A DNA stretch of 44,795 nucleotides from Candidatus Pullichristensenella avicola (GTDB taxonomy: Bacteria > Bacillota > Clostridia > Christensenellales > Aristaeellaceae). The stretch is taken from contig DVIA01000026.1 in the NCBI GenBank assembly GCA_018711655.1, forward strand, positions 1 to 44,795. Direction: 5' to 3'. Under the pieces are notes generated by a model, which did no database searches, was not told the DNA's origin, and saw nothing but the letters and a program-made list of their open reading frames with translations. Shown here piece after piece: positions 26,935 to 34,533 of the stretch. The position numbers were made by a program, and so were the translations under genes. Position 1 is the first letter of the stretch; each line of letters starts with the position of its first letter.

Positions 26935-27768
26935 TCAAAAGACCCGGCGCGCCGTGCCCACGACGTCCACCACGACGACCTCCGGCGGGTTGAACACGCG
27001 CGGCAGGCGCGGGTTATAGGAAAGGCCGCGGCTGATGACGAGAGATGTCTCCCCCACCTCGTAAAGCCCGCCGGCGTACTGGGGGAACCAGCCCTGATCG
27101 GGGGCGAAAAGGCCGTTGACCAGCAGGGGGATGCGAACCTGCCCGCCGTGGGTGTGGCCGGAGAGCACGAGGTCGAAGGGGTGCTGGCGGTAGAGGTCGA
27201 TGTAGTCCGGCCGATGGGCGAGGAGTATGTTGTAAGCGTCCGGGGAGAGGGCGGAAAAGGCGGCGAGGGCGGCGGCGCATTCCTCCGCCGTGCGGTATTC
27301 GCGCAGGCCGCAGAGGTTCACCTGCCCCCACGGGGTGTCCAGAGGCAGCACGTCGTCCTCCAGTATGGTTACTCCGTAACCTTTGATCGCCTCCAGCACG
27401 TCTTCAAAGTCCGGCCGCCAACGGTCGTGGTTTCCGGAGACGTAGCAGGCGGGGACGCCGGTGCGGGCGAGGGCTTCAAAGAAGGTCCGCGCGTTTTCCA
27501 GCGGTTCCACGTCATCGACGATGTCGCCGCCCAGAAGGATCATGTCCGGGCGCTGATCGAGCGCGAGATCAAGAAGCTCGCGGTGATTCTCGCCGTAGAC
27601 GGCGCTGTGCAGGTCGGTCAGCAGCACAAGGCGCAGGCGCGCGTCCTCGGAGAGCTTGTCCGTTTCCAGGCGATAAAACCGCAGCGTCAGGCCGTTCCAG
27701 AAGGCGCAGACGAAAAACAGGGCGCAGAAACACAGCCAGAACAGGGCGATTTTCCAACCTCGCTTCAT
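26935..27768 (-). CDS. Membrane-anchored calcineurin-like metallophosphoesterase
   Basis: The 277-aa product has one N-terminal membrane span ([23 protein letters not shown], about residues 4-27) and a phosphoesterase domain with the standard metal motifs: [29 protein letters not shown] and SGHTHGGQ. It resembles the YkuE/LpxH-like group of Firmicutes phosphoesterases thought to act on lipid or nucleotide phosphates at the membrane; which one is not known. The start MKRGWK at 27768 follows AAGGAGG; the open frame upstream is discarded. It lies 52 bases beyond the pfp promoter region and diverges from the collagen-like gene. No terminator of its own was found before the pfp promoter. Confidence 0.9.
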   Translation of the reverse strand: MKRGWKIALFWLCFCALFFVCAFWNGLTLRFYRLETDKLSEDARLRLVLLTDLHSAVYGENHRELLDLALDQRPDMILLGGDIVDDVEPLENARTFFEALARTGVPACYVSGNHDRWRPDFEDVLEAIKGYGVTILEDDVLPLDTPWGQVNLCGLREYRTAEECAAALAAFSALSPDAYNILLAHRPDYIDLYRQHPFDLVLSGHTHGGQVRIPLLVNGLFAPDQGWFPQYAGGLYEVGETSLVISRGLSYNPRLPRVFNPPEVVVVDVVGTARRVF

Positions 27769-27792
27769 GCTTCCTCCTTGAGGGCGCGCCGC

Positions 27793-27819
27793 ACGCCACT
27801 CTGCGCGGCGACATACGAT
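27793..27819 (+). promoter_or_regulatory. Possible sporulation-type promoter of the collagen-like gene
   Basis: CATACGAT (27812-27819) fits the CATANNNT -10 of sigma-E/sigma-K promoters, with AC 17 bases upstream (27793-27794). No sigma-A promoter is visible in this 83-base gap. This is a weak, short match. Confidence 0.25.
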
Positions 27820-27851
27820 GCAGGGAAGCAAGGAAGGATGAGGTGATGTCG

Positions 27852-29756
27852 ATGCTTCCCAATCCATATTATAGCACATGTTCCAGCGGCGGTCTACGCG
27901 CGGCGAGTCGCTGCTGTCAAACGAATTGTCGTCCCACCCCTTATGGTTGTTGTTGCTGCGGCCCCACCGGGCCTACGGGCGGCGTGACTGGCCCGACCGG
28001 CCCGACCGGCCCGACCGGCCCCACGGGCGCCACCGGCCCCGTCGGCCCCGCCGGCGCGGCGGGCGCGCAGGGCCTGACGGGCGCGACGGGCCCGACCGGG
28101 CCCACGGGCGCGCAGGGCGAGGGCCTGGAAACGCTTCAGCCCTTTGCCGCCGGCGCGTCCTACAGAATGGGCGATCTGGTGTTTTATGATGGAAGCCTCT
28201 ATCAGGCCGACGTCAACGACCCTACGGGCACGCCCGGTTCCTCAGCGGACTACAATCTTGTTACGGTCATGGGTCCGACCGGCGCGACCGGGCCGACCGG
28301 CCCCATCGGCCTGACCGGCCCCACCGGCGCGCAGGGCGTTTCCGGCGCGACCGGTCCGGCTGGCGCGACGGGCCCCACCGGCCCTATCGGCCTGACTGGC
28401 GACGCCGGCCCCACCGGCCCGACGGGCGCGACGGGCCCCGCCGGCAATGAAGGCCCCACCGGCCCGGTTGGCGCCACGGGCGCGACGGGCCCGATCGGCC
28501 CCACCGGCGCGACGGGTCCCACCGGCCCCTCCGGCGGCCCGACCGGCCCCACCGGTCCCACGGGCCCCGCCGGCGCGCAGGGCAATGAAGGCCCGACCGG
28601 CCCCACCGGCGCGCAGGGCCTGCAGGGCGCGCAGGGCGACGAAGGCCCGACTGGCCCGGCAGGCCCGGTGGGCGCGACGGGTCCCACGGGCCCTGCGGGC
28701 GCGACGGGAGCGCAGGGCAATGAAGGCCCGACGGGCCCGACCGGCCCGACCGGCCCCCAGGGCGTCGCCGGCACGCAGGGATTGCAGGGCGACGAAGGCC
28801 CGACCGGCCCCACGGGTCCCGCGGGCGCGACGGGCGCGGAGGGCCCGACTGGTCCGACGGGTCCCGCTGGCCCCGCTGGCGCGCAGGGCAATGAAGGCCC
28901 GACGGGCCCGACCGGCCCCCAGGGCGTCGCCGGTACGCAGGGTCTGCAGGGCGACGAAGGCCCGACCGGCCCCACGGGCCCTGCCGGTGCGACCGGCGCG
29001 GAAGGACCCACGGGTCCCACGGGGCCGACTGGCCCTTCGGGCGGCCCCACCGGCCCCACCGGGCCGACGGGCCCTGCCGGTGCGCAGGGGCCTGAAGGCC
29101 CCACCGGCCCCACTGGCCCGCAGGGAACTGCCGGTACGCAGGGCGCGGAGGGCCCGACCGGGCCGACTGGCCCCACCGGCCCGACGGGGCCCGCCGGTAT
29201 CACGCGCAATCTGGCCGTGCGCTCCATCAGCATCACCGGCCCGAACGGCGCGCCCAGCGTGCAGGACGTGGGCGACGAGCGGCAGGGGCTTTTGGACTTC
29301 GTACTTCCCGCCGGTCCCACCGGCCCGGCCGGCCCGGCGGGCAAAGGCACGGCGGCGCTGGCCTATCAGCTCGGTTCGCTGCGCAACGAGGCCGCCGACG
29401 GCGCGCTGACCCTCTCCACGCTGCTGGCCAGCCCTGCGGAGGACTACGCGCTTTCCCGGAACGCGCTGACGCTGCGCGAGGCGGGCACGTATCTTCTGCG
29501 CTACACGGTGTTCGTGCCGGAGCAGGCTGCCATCGACACGGTGCTGCGGTTGCAGGCCAACGAGCAGACGCTGCTTTCCAGCGTCGTCCACGCCATGAAG
29601 AGCGCCGGAGCGGGACAGAGCGCCACCTTTGGCGGCCAGGCGCTGCTGGTGGCGGGCGCAGATACACTGGTGCGCCTGACCAGTTCCGCGGCGATCAACA
29701 TCGCCGACACCGCAGCCAACGCCTCGGTTACGCTCTCGGCGGAGCGCATCGCCTGA
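27852..29756 (+). CDS. Collagen-like surface protein (BclA-like)
   Basis: The 634-aa product resembles exosporium glycoproteins. A short cysteine-rich head ([17 protein letters not shown]...CCCC) could cross-link it to a coat layer. GXY triplets, mostly GPT, GAT and GPA, fill about residues 40-95 and 140-455 and should form a triple helix; threonines are likely glycosylation sites. Between them, residues 96-138 ([27 protein letters not shown]) look like a CBM5/12-type carbohydrate-binding module. A further non-collagen segment ([17 protein letters not shown]...) precedes a short [10 protein letters not shown] stretch and a C-terminal jelly-roll-like domain of about 135 residues. No signal peptide is seen, as is usual for mother-cell-made spore proteins. 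GAGGTGAT precedes the ATG at 27852; ATG 27846 is an alternative. Confidence 0.88.
   Translation: MLPNPYYSTCSSGGLRAASRCCQTNCRPTPYGCCCCGPTGPTGGVTGPTGPTGPTGPTGATGPVGPAGAAGAQGLTGATGPTGPTGAQGEGLETLQPFAAGASYRMGDLVFYDGSLYQADVNDPTGTPGSSADYNLVTVMGPTGATGPTGPIGLTGPTGAQGVSGATGPAGATGPTGPIGLTGDAGPTGPTGATGPAGNEGPTGPVGATGATGPIGPTGATGPTGPSGGPTGPTGPTGPAGAQGNEGPTGPTGAQGLQGAQGDEGPTGPAGPVGATGPTGPAGATGAQGNEGPTGPTGPTGPQGVAGTQGLQGDEGPTGPTGPAGATGAEGPTGPTGPAGPAGAQGNEGPTGPTGPQGVAGTQGLQGDEGPTGPTGPAGATGAEGPTGPTGPTGPSGGPTGPTGPTGPAGAQGPEGPTGPTGPQGTAGTQGAEGPTGPTGPTGPTGPAGITRNLAVRSISITGPNGAPSVQDVGDERQGLLDFVLPAGPTGPAGPAGKGTAALAYQLGSLRNEAADGALTLSTLLASPAEDYALSRNALTLREAGTYLLRYTVFVPEQAAIDTVLRLQANEQTLLSSVVHAMKSAGAGQSATFGGQALLVAGADTLVRLTSSAAINIADTAANASVTLSAERIA
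28755..29040 (+). repeat. Internal 162-bp duplication in the collagen-like gene
   Basis: The segment encoding [19 protein letters not shown] and the following triplets is present twice, 162 bases (18 GXY triplets) apart, as judged from the two CCCCAGGGCGTCGCCGG sites at 28755 and 28917. Confidence 0.75.
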
Positions 29757-29765
29757 CGCAAAAGC

Positions 29766-29797
29766 GCGCGGCGGAGGAACGTTCCCCCGCCGCGCGA
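29766..29797 (+). terminator. Hairpin after the collagen-like gene
   Basis: CGCGCGGCGG (29766-29775) pairs perfectly with CCGCCGCGCG (29788-29797); the loop contains the palindrome GGAACGTTCC. It follows the stop codon by 9 bases. T-run absent on the plus strand. Confidence 0.6.
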
Positions 29798-29800
29798 TGA

Positions 29801-29834
29801 AAAAACGGCCCGTGGGGTTCGTCCCACGGGCCGC
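29801..29834 (-). terminator. Terminator of the oadB operon
   Basis: CGGCCCGTGGG (29807-29817) and CCCACGGGCCG (29824-29834) form an 11-bp stem; on the minus strand it is followed by TTTTTT. It lies 11 bases beyond the stop codon at 29846. Confidence 0.9.
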
Positions 29835-29845
29835 GTCGCGTTTCC

Positions 29846-30157
29846 TTACGCTTCCTTCTTTTCCTTGCCTGTCACCTTGTTGAGGATCATGATGACGGCC
29901 ATGATGATGGCGATGACCAGGAAGATGCCGATCATGCCCTTGAGCATGTAGCCAAGGGAATCCACGAAGGCCGGGCCGTCGATGTGGATATCGACATGCG
30001 CGTCGGACGGATCCGCTTCCTCCTCACCCATGCCGATGGAGCGCAGATATTCGTCGTGCTCCGCGACCTGTTCCGCGAGGGAATCCAGCAACTCCTGCTC
30101 CTCGGTGAGCAGCATTTCTTCCGAAGCCACGAGGGCCTGTTCTTCAACCGTAGGCAT
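29846..30157 (-). CDS. Small single-span membrane protein, gamma-like subunit of a Na+-pumping decarboxylase
   Basis: This 103-aa protein has an acidic, helical N-terminal half (EEQALVASEEMLLTEEQELLDSLAEQVAEHDEYL) and one C-terminal membrane span (YMLKGMIGIFLVIAIIMAVIMILNKV) followed by a lysine-rich tail. The membrane span and the position 18 bases after oadB suggest the gamma (OadG-like) subunit that holds the decarboxylase complex together. However, classical OadG has its span at the N-terminus, so the topology is reversed or extended here. The assignment rests mainly on context. The gene is the last of its operon and ends at a strong terminator. Confidence 0.7.
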   Translation of the reverse strand: MPTVEEQALVASEEMLLTEEQELLDSLAEQVAEHDEYLRSIGMGEEEADPSDAHVDIHIDGPAFVDSLGYMLKGMIGIFLVIAIIMAVIMILNKVTGKEKKEA

Positions 30158-30175
30158 ATGCGTACCTCCTTCTGC

Positions 30176-31282
30176 TTAAAGCGTGGGGATGAGGGAAATG
30201 ATCATGCCGCCGGCGATGACCGAGGCGATCTGCCCGGCCACATTGGCGCCCGCCGCGTGCATGAGCAGGAAGTTCTGCGGATCCTCCTTGAGGCCCATCT
30301 TGTGGACCACGCGGGAGGACATCGGGAAGGCGGAGATGCCCGCCGCGCCGACCATGGGGTTGATCTTCTTCTTCAGGAAGAGGTTGAGGAACTTGACGAA
30401 GAACACGCCGCCGATGGTGTCGAAGCAGAAGGCCACAAGACCGAGGGCAAGGATGACGATGGTGTTGATGTTGAGGAACTTGGACCACACCATCACCGGG
30501 GCCACGGACAGGCCCAGCAGCAGCGAGACGAGGTTGGCCAGCACCTTCTGCGCCGTCTCAGAGAGCGAATCGAGTACCAGACACTCGCGCAAGAGGTTTC
30601 CGAACATCAGGAAACCGACCAGCGCCACGCTCTTGGGGGCGGCGATGCCGGCGATGAAGGTGACGAAGATGGGGAAGAGAATGCGCGTGGTGCGCGAAAT
30701 GTTGGCGGGGTTGTATTCCATCTTCATCAGGCGCTCTTTTTTGGTGGTGACCAGGCGGATGCAGGGCGGCTGCACGATGGGCACCAGCGCCATGTAGGAA
30801 TAGGCCGCCACGATGATGGCGCCGATGTACTGCGTCTTAAAGTGCTGCGCCACGAAGATGGAGGTCGGGCCATCCGCCGCGCCGATGATGGCGATGGAGG
30901 CCGCGTCCTGCAGGGTAAAGCCCAGCAGGCGCGCCAGCGACAGCGTAAAGAAGATGCCGAACTGCGCCGCCGCGCCGCAGAGGATCATCTTGGGGTTGGA
31001 GAGCAGCGGTCCAAAGTCGATCATCGCGCCGATGCCGATGAAGAGCAACAGCGGGAAAAGCTCGGTAACGATGCCCGCGTCGTAGAGTATCTGCAGCTCC
31101 TTGAGCGCGCCGTCCATGGGCAGGTTCACGAGGATCGCGCCCAGACCCATGGGCAGAAGCAGCGTCGGCTCCATTTCCTTTTTGATGGCGAGATAGATCA
31201 GCACGCCGCCGATCACCCACATGACCGCCATCTGCCACGTGATGCCCTGAATGTTTTCAAGCAGCCAGTCCAGCCAGTCCAT
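30176..31282 (-). CDS. oadB: Sodium-pumping decarboxylase beta subunit
   Basis: The 368-aa polytopic membrane protein belongs to the OadB/MmdB/GcdB family, which couples decarboxylation of a biotin-bound carboxyl group to Na+ export. Family motifs are visible: GAADGPTSIF with the conserved aspartate of the ion path, YSYMALVPIVQPP, and NPMVGAAGISAFPMSSRV with the conserved asparagine and serines. The start MDWLDW at 31282 is preferred because a GGGGG site lies 6 bases upstream and directly abuts the ATG at 31288. The alpha (carboxyltransferase) and biotin carrier subunits are not in the window, so the substrate (oxaloacetate, methylmalonyl-CoA or glutaconyl-CoA) cannot be named. Driven by a TTGACA/TATACT promoter at 31406-31435. 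Confidence 0.93.
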   Translation of the reverse strand: MDWLDWLLENIQGITWQMAVMWVIGGVLIYLAIKKEMEPTLLLPMGLGAILVNLPMDGALKELQILYDAGIVTELFPLLLFIGIGAMIDFGPLLSNPKMILCGAAAQFGIFFTLSLARLLGFTLQDAASIAIIGAADGPTSIFVAQHFKTQYIGAIIVAAYSYMALVPIVQPPCIRLVTTKKERLMKMEYNPANISRTTRILFPIFVTFIAGIAAPKSVALVGFLMFGNLLRECLVLDSLSETAQKVLANLVSLLLGLSVAPVMVWSKFLNINTIVILALGLVAFCFDTIGGVFFVKFLNLFLKKKINPMVGAAGISAFPMSSRVVHKMGLKEDPQNFLLMHAAGANVAGQIASVIAGGMIISLIPTL

Positions 31283-31405
31283 AGACATCCCCCTTGGTCT
31301 TGCGTGTTTTTCGGGCGCTTGGAAAAGGCGGCCTGTGGCGTCGCCGCCGTGACCGCCGCCCCCGGCGCGTTTCCGCCGGAGCCAAAACTCCCCTTTATAA
31401 AGTTA

Positions 31406-31435
31406 AGTATAGCATATTGGGCGGAAGTGTGTCAA
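31406..31435 (-). promoter_or_regulatory. Promoter of the oadB operon
   Basis: TTGACA (31430-31435), an 18-base spacer and TATACT (31406-31411) with an upstream TG on the minus strand, about 120 bases before the start codon. Confidence 0.75.
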
Positions 31436-31500
31436 TGTTTTCCGGGATTCTTGATGGTTTTTTTAAAACGCGCCTCTCCGGAGTTTGCCGCCGCCAAGAA

Positions 31501-31529
31501 TTGACATTTTTCACCAATAAAGTTATAAT
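31501..31529 (+). promoter_or_regulatory. Full-consensus promoter of the 49-aa repeat gene
   Basis: TTGACA (31501-31506), a 17-base spacer and TATAAT (31524-31529): perfect sigma-A elements 44 bases before the start codon at 31574, which suggests strong expression. Confidence 0.85.
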
Positions 31530-31573
31530 CGTGTTGAGGCTTTTAGGCGCTGTGTGCGCAGAGGGAGGAAAGG

Positions 31574-32242
31574 ATGAAACGCAGATTCTGGCGCCTTGTG
31601 GCGCTGGCGCTTGCCCTGACGCTGGCCCTGTCCGCGTTCGCCGTGGCGCGCGCGTCCGATGTCGATGATATCCTTGCGCGGCTTGAACAAAACGACGCAA
31701 GATGCGAAAGCGCGCCCCAACAGGCCGTCAACGGCGTCTACCGCTGGGCGGAACTGCTGGCGGTGACCGCCTACGCGCTGGATACTTCCGGGGTCTATTC
31801 GTCGGTGATCGACGGGGTGCTCACCACGCTTTCCAGCAACGACGCAAGATGCGAAAGCGCGCCCCAGCAGGCCGCCAACGGCACATATCGCTGCGCGGAA
31901 CTGCTGGCCATCGTCGCCTACGAACTGGATACCTCCGGGGTCTATTCGTCGGTGATCGACGGGGTGCTCACCACGCTTTCCAGCAACGACGCGCGCTGCG
32001 AAGGCGCGCTGCAGCAACAGGCCAACGGCGCGTACCGTTGCGCGGAACTGCTGGCGGTGATCGCCTATGAATACGACGCCGCCGGCGCTTACGGCGATGT
32101 GATCGACGGGGTGCTTTCGTCGCTTTCCAGCAACGACGCACGTTGCGAAGGCGCGCAGCAGCAGGTGGTCAACGGCGCGTATCGCTGCGTGGAACTGCTG
32201 GCCATCGTCGCCTACCAGTTCGACACAAGCGTGCGGGTGTAA
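31574..32242 (+). CDS. Secreted protein of four 49-residue repeats
   Basis: The 222-aa product has a signal peptide (MKRRFWRLVALALALTLALSAFAVARA) and then four tandem repeats beginning at N40, N89, N138 and N187. The repeat pattern is NDARCExAxQQxxNGxYRCxELLAxxAYxxDTSGxYSSVIDGVLTTLSS; the last copy is cut short after 36 residues. Each unit looks like two or three amphipathic helices. Two cysteines per unit (NDARC and YRC) would suit a disulfide outside the cell; in the first unit the second is replaced by tryptophan. No membrane anchor is present. GGAGG precedes the ATG. I do not recognise the family. It is monocistronic behind a full-consensus promoter and is followed by a long repeat-rich gap. 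Confidence 0.85.
   Translation: MKRRFWRLVALALALTLALSAFAVARASDVDDILARLEQNDARCESAPQQAVNGVYRWAELLAVTAYALDTSGVYSSVIDGVLTTLSSNDARCESAPQQAANGTYRCAELLAIVAYELDTSGVYSSVIDGVLTTLSSNDARCEGALQQQANGAYRCAELLAVIAYEYDAAGAYGDVIDGVLSSLSSNDARCEGAQQQVVNGAYRCVELLAIVAYQFDTSVRV
31691..32242 (+). repeat. 147-bp tandem coding repeat, 3.75 copies
   Basis: Units start at exactly 31691, 31838, 31985 and 32132. The stretch from GGGGTCTATTCG through CTTTCCAGCAACGACGC is identical between the first and second unit boundaries, so the repeats are recent or kept alike by recombination. Confidence 0.92.
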
Positions 32243-32320
32243 GGCGATCGCGCCTTTCCGCGCGGGCGGAAGAGAAATGGCCGATCCGTCCGCCAAAGCG
32301 CATGCGTAATTGCAAAAACG

Positions 32321-32906
32321 CCGCCTCCGCCAAGCGCGGGGCGGCGTTGCGCTTTCCCATCGCGGCGGGGAAGGCGGCGGAGGGGATGCCGGCCGGCTTC
32401 GCGCGCAGACGGAGAGAGCGCAAGGGCGCGGAAAGACGGCGCTGGCCGCGGCCGGCTTCGCGCGCAGAGGCGAAAGGGGCGAAACGCGCATCGGCCGGGG
32501 CGCGTGGAAACGAAACAAACCCGCTCCGCAAAAGCGCGGGGCGGCGTTGCGCTTTCCCATCGGCGCGGGGAAGGCGGCGGGGGATGCGCGGCCGCATCGG
32601 CAGGGCGAGGCGACGGTTTTCGTGGGCGCGCTTCTACTCTGTTTCGGAGCGGAACAGCGACGCACTTTTCGTATGGGCGAAAAAGCGGCGGTCCGCCCGA
32701 TGGAGAACTTCGGCGCGGACAATGACAAACCCGCTCCGCAAAAGCGCGAGGCGGCGTTGCGCTTTCCCCATCGGCGCGGGGGGGGGAAGGCGGCAGAGGG
32801 GATGACCGGCCGGCTTCGCGCGCAGAGGCGAAAGGGGCGAAACGCGCATCGGCCGGGGCGCGTGGAAACGAAACAAAACCGCTCCGCAAAAGCGCGGGGC
32901 GGTTTT
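32321..32906. repeat. Mosaic of hairpin-centred repeats
   Basis: The hairpin CCGCTCCGC-AAAAGC-GCGGGGCGG occurs at 32521, 32731 (one change) and 32879, and as a variant at 32321. The first three copies are followed by CGTTGCGCTTTCCC. A second element, GGCCGGCTTCGCGCGCAGA, occurs near 32390, 32449 and 32810, and its 32449 and 32810 copies lead through about 90 nearly identical bases into the next hairpin. No gene is supported between 32243 and 32957. Confidence 0.8.
32879..32906. terminator. Terminator of the TK/gtrA operon, last copy of the hairpin repeat
   Basis: The 9-bp stem CCGCTCCGC/GCGGGGCGG, with one wobble pair and loop AAAAGC, is flanked by AAAA on the left and TTTT on the right, so it can act in both directions. 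It lies 52 bases after the gtrA stop codon. Confidence 0.75.
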
Positions 32907-32957
32907 ATGGCGCTGCGCGTTTCCGCCTCGCCGCAAGCGCCGCATCGCGGCGGCCTT

Positions 32958-33419
32958 TCAGCGGCGGAAAATCCAGAATTTGCTGGCAAAGTAGTTGGCG
33001 GCGATGACGAGGATTTGCACGATCAATTTGGAAAGCATGTCGTTCATACCCAGCGCGCCGACGAAAAGCGCCATCAGGCCCACGTCCAACCCCAGGGAAG
33101 CGACGCGCGCGCAGAGAAACTGCGTCGCCTCGCGCCGGATGTCGCCGCCCCTGCTTTTGAACACCCAGCGCTTGTTGGGATAAAAGGCGAAGGCCACGGC
33201 CGCAAGCCAGGCCACGAGCGTGCCCGCGACCACCAGGCCCGTGCTTTGGTAACTGTCGTCCATGAGCAGCGCCGCCAGTCCCGGGCTCTGCCCTTCTCCG
33301 CCCACCAGGCGGGTGAAAAGGAAATAAACCGCGTAGTTGACCAGCGTGGTCAACCCGCCTACGACGCAGTAGAGGAAAATTTCCCGCAGGCGTTCGTCGT
33401 TCCAGAATTTCTTGATCAT
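32958..33419 (-). CDS. GtrA family membrane protein
   Basis: The 153-aa protein has four membrane spans and the GtrA/DPMS-family pattern: an N-terminal REIFLYCVVGGLTTLVNYAVYF, a middle FAFYPNKRWVFKSR motif and a C-terminal VIAANYFASKFWIFRR. GtrA proteins are thought to help move lipid-linked sugars or assist cell-surface polysaccharide synthesis. No glycosyltransferase gene is nearby. Its ATG overlaps the stop codon of the thymidine kinase-GNAT gene (ATGA at 33416-33419), so its translation is coupled to an apparently unrelated enzyme. The operon ends at the bidirectional hairpin at 32879-32906. Confidence 0.9.
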   Translation of the reverse strand: MIKKFWNDERLREIFLYCVVGGLTTLVNYAVYFLFTRLVGGEGQSPGLAALLMDDSYQSTGLVVAGTLVAWLAAVAFAFYPNKRWVFKSRGGDIRREATQFLCARVASLGLDVGLMALFVGALGMNDMLSKLIVQILVIAANYFASKFWIFRR

Positions 33420-34405
33420 CGCAGCGGCCTCGCAAGGTAGATCATGTCGTCCAGTTCCCCCTCGTCGAAGATCACGCCGGGGTAATTGTCGCGGAAGAAA
33501 TGCCTTTCCACATAGGCGCGCCGGAAGCCCTGCTTTTCATAGAAAGGAACCAGGTCCTCGGCCGTGCCCACATAGATGGTCGCATACTCCGCCGCCAGCA
33601 GACGGAACAAGTGCGCGAGCAGCCGCGAGGCGTAGCCCCTGCCGCGCGCATCCTTCTGCGTGGCCAGGTTTTTCAGCTCGCAGCCGTCCTCGCGCCGGGT
33701 GATCACGGCCTCGCACACGGGGCGGCCGTGGGCGTAGAGCACATACATATCGCCCGCGTCCAGGTAGCGATCGACCATCGCCTCGCTGGGGTCGGCGTCG
33801 AGCAGGAGGGGGAGAAACTCCCGCTTGCCCGCGGTGATGCGGCGAATTTCCTCCGGCGCCAGTTCGCCGCTTTTCCAGTGCTTGCGGCAAAGCGCCACAT
33901 AGCTTTCGTTGCCGCCAAGAACGATCTGCTCGCCGTCCTTGACCACTTTGCCGTCGGCCACGCGGGCGTTGCAGGTGGCCTTGCGGCCGCACCAGCACAC
34001 GGTTTTGATCTCCTCAATGCTGTCCGCCCAGGCCAGCAGCCACTGGCTGCCCTCAAAGAGATTGCCTTGGAAATCGGCGCGCAGGCCATAGCAGATAACG
34101 GGAATGCCCCCTTCATCGACGATCTCCACCAGGCGTTCCACCTGCGCCCTGGTCAAAAACTGCGCTTCGTCTACGATCAGGCAGTCGTAGCGGGAAAGGT
34201 CGATCGCGTCCAGATCCTCGACATATTCGCAGGGCGCGCACAGCCCCGAGCGCGAACCGACCAGCTTTTCCCCGTCGCGGCTGTCCAGCCGGGGCTTGAG
34301 CAGAAGCGCGTTCTGGCCGCGCTCGCGATAGTTGTACTGCACCATAATGGCGTTGGCGGTTTTGGACGAACCCATCGCCCCGTAGCGGAAATACAGCTTT
34401 GCCAT
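33416..34405 (-). CDS. tdk: Thymidine kinase fused to a GNAT acetyltransferase domain
   Basis: The 329-aa product is two enzymes in one frame. Residues 1-190 are a type II thymidine kinase: P-loop GAMGSSKT (9-16), VDEAQF (79-83), and zinc ligands in VCWCGRKATC (C137, C139) and ALCRKH (C173, H176). It would phosphorylate thymidine for salvage. Residues 195-329 form a GNAT-type acyltransferase with the acetyl-CoA loop DARGRGYASRL and the closing FYEKQGFRRAYV motif. No internal ribosome site is seen at the junction (EEIRRITAGKREF), so this looks like a true fusion and not two coupled genes. AAAGGGG precedes the ATG. The GNAT substrate is unknown. gtrA overlaps the 3' end by four bases. Confidence 0.92.
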   Translation of the reverse strand: MAKLYFRYGAMGSSKTANAIMVQYNYRERGQNALLLKPRLDSRDGEKLVGSRSGLCAPCEYVEDLDAIDLSRYDCLIVDEAQFLTRAQVERLVEIVDEGGIPVICYGLRADFQGNLFEGSQWLLAWADSIEEIKTVCWCGRKATCNARVADGKVVKDGEQIVLGGNESYVALCRKHWKSGELAPEEIRRITAGKREFLPLLLDADPSEAMVDRYLDAGDMYVLYAHGRPVCEAVITRREDGCELKNLATQKDARGRGYASRLLAHLFRLLAAEYATIYVGTAEDLVPFYEKQGFRRAYVERHFFRDNYPGVIFDEGELDDMIYLARPLR

Positions 34406-34486
34406 GAAAATACCCCTTTGCGCGCGCCTTTTGTCCGGCGCTGCGGCAGATATTCGACAAAAGGGCCGGCAATTCCTGCCCGAAGC

Positions 34487-34515
34487 TTGCCAGATGCGAA
34501 TTTAACGATTACAAT
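34487..34515 (+). promoter_or_regulatory. Candidate tmcAL promoter
   Basis: TTGCCA (34487-34492), a 17-base spacer and TACAAT (34510-34515). The predicted start near 34522 falls at the ribosome site GGAGGTG, so the leader would be only about 12 bases. Confidence 0.5.
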
Positions 34516-34533
34516 GGAACCGGAGGTGCGGCT

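Noticed and set aside
28242-29591. Long minus-strand frames opposite the collagen-like gene
   Set aside because: They arise from the reverse reading of GXY triplets and have no start signals.
32321-32906. CRISPR array or insertion sequence
   Set aside because: Spacing is irregular, there are no spacers, no transposase frame and no target-site duplication that I could see.
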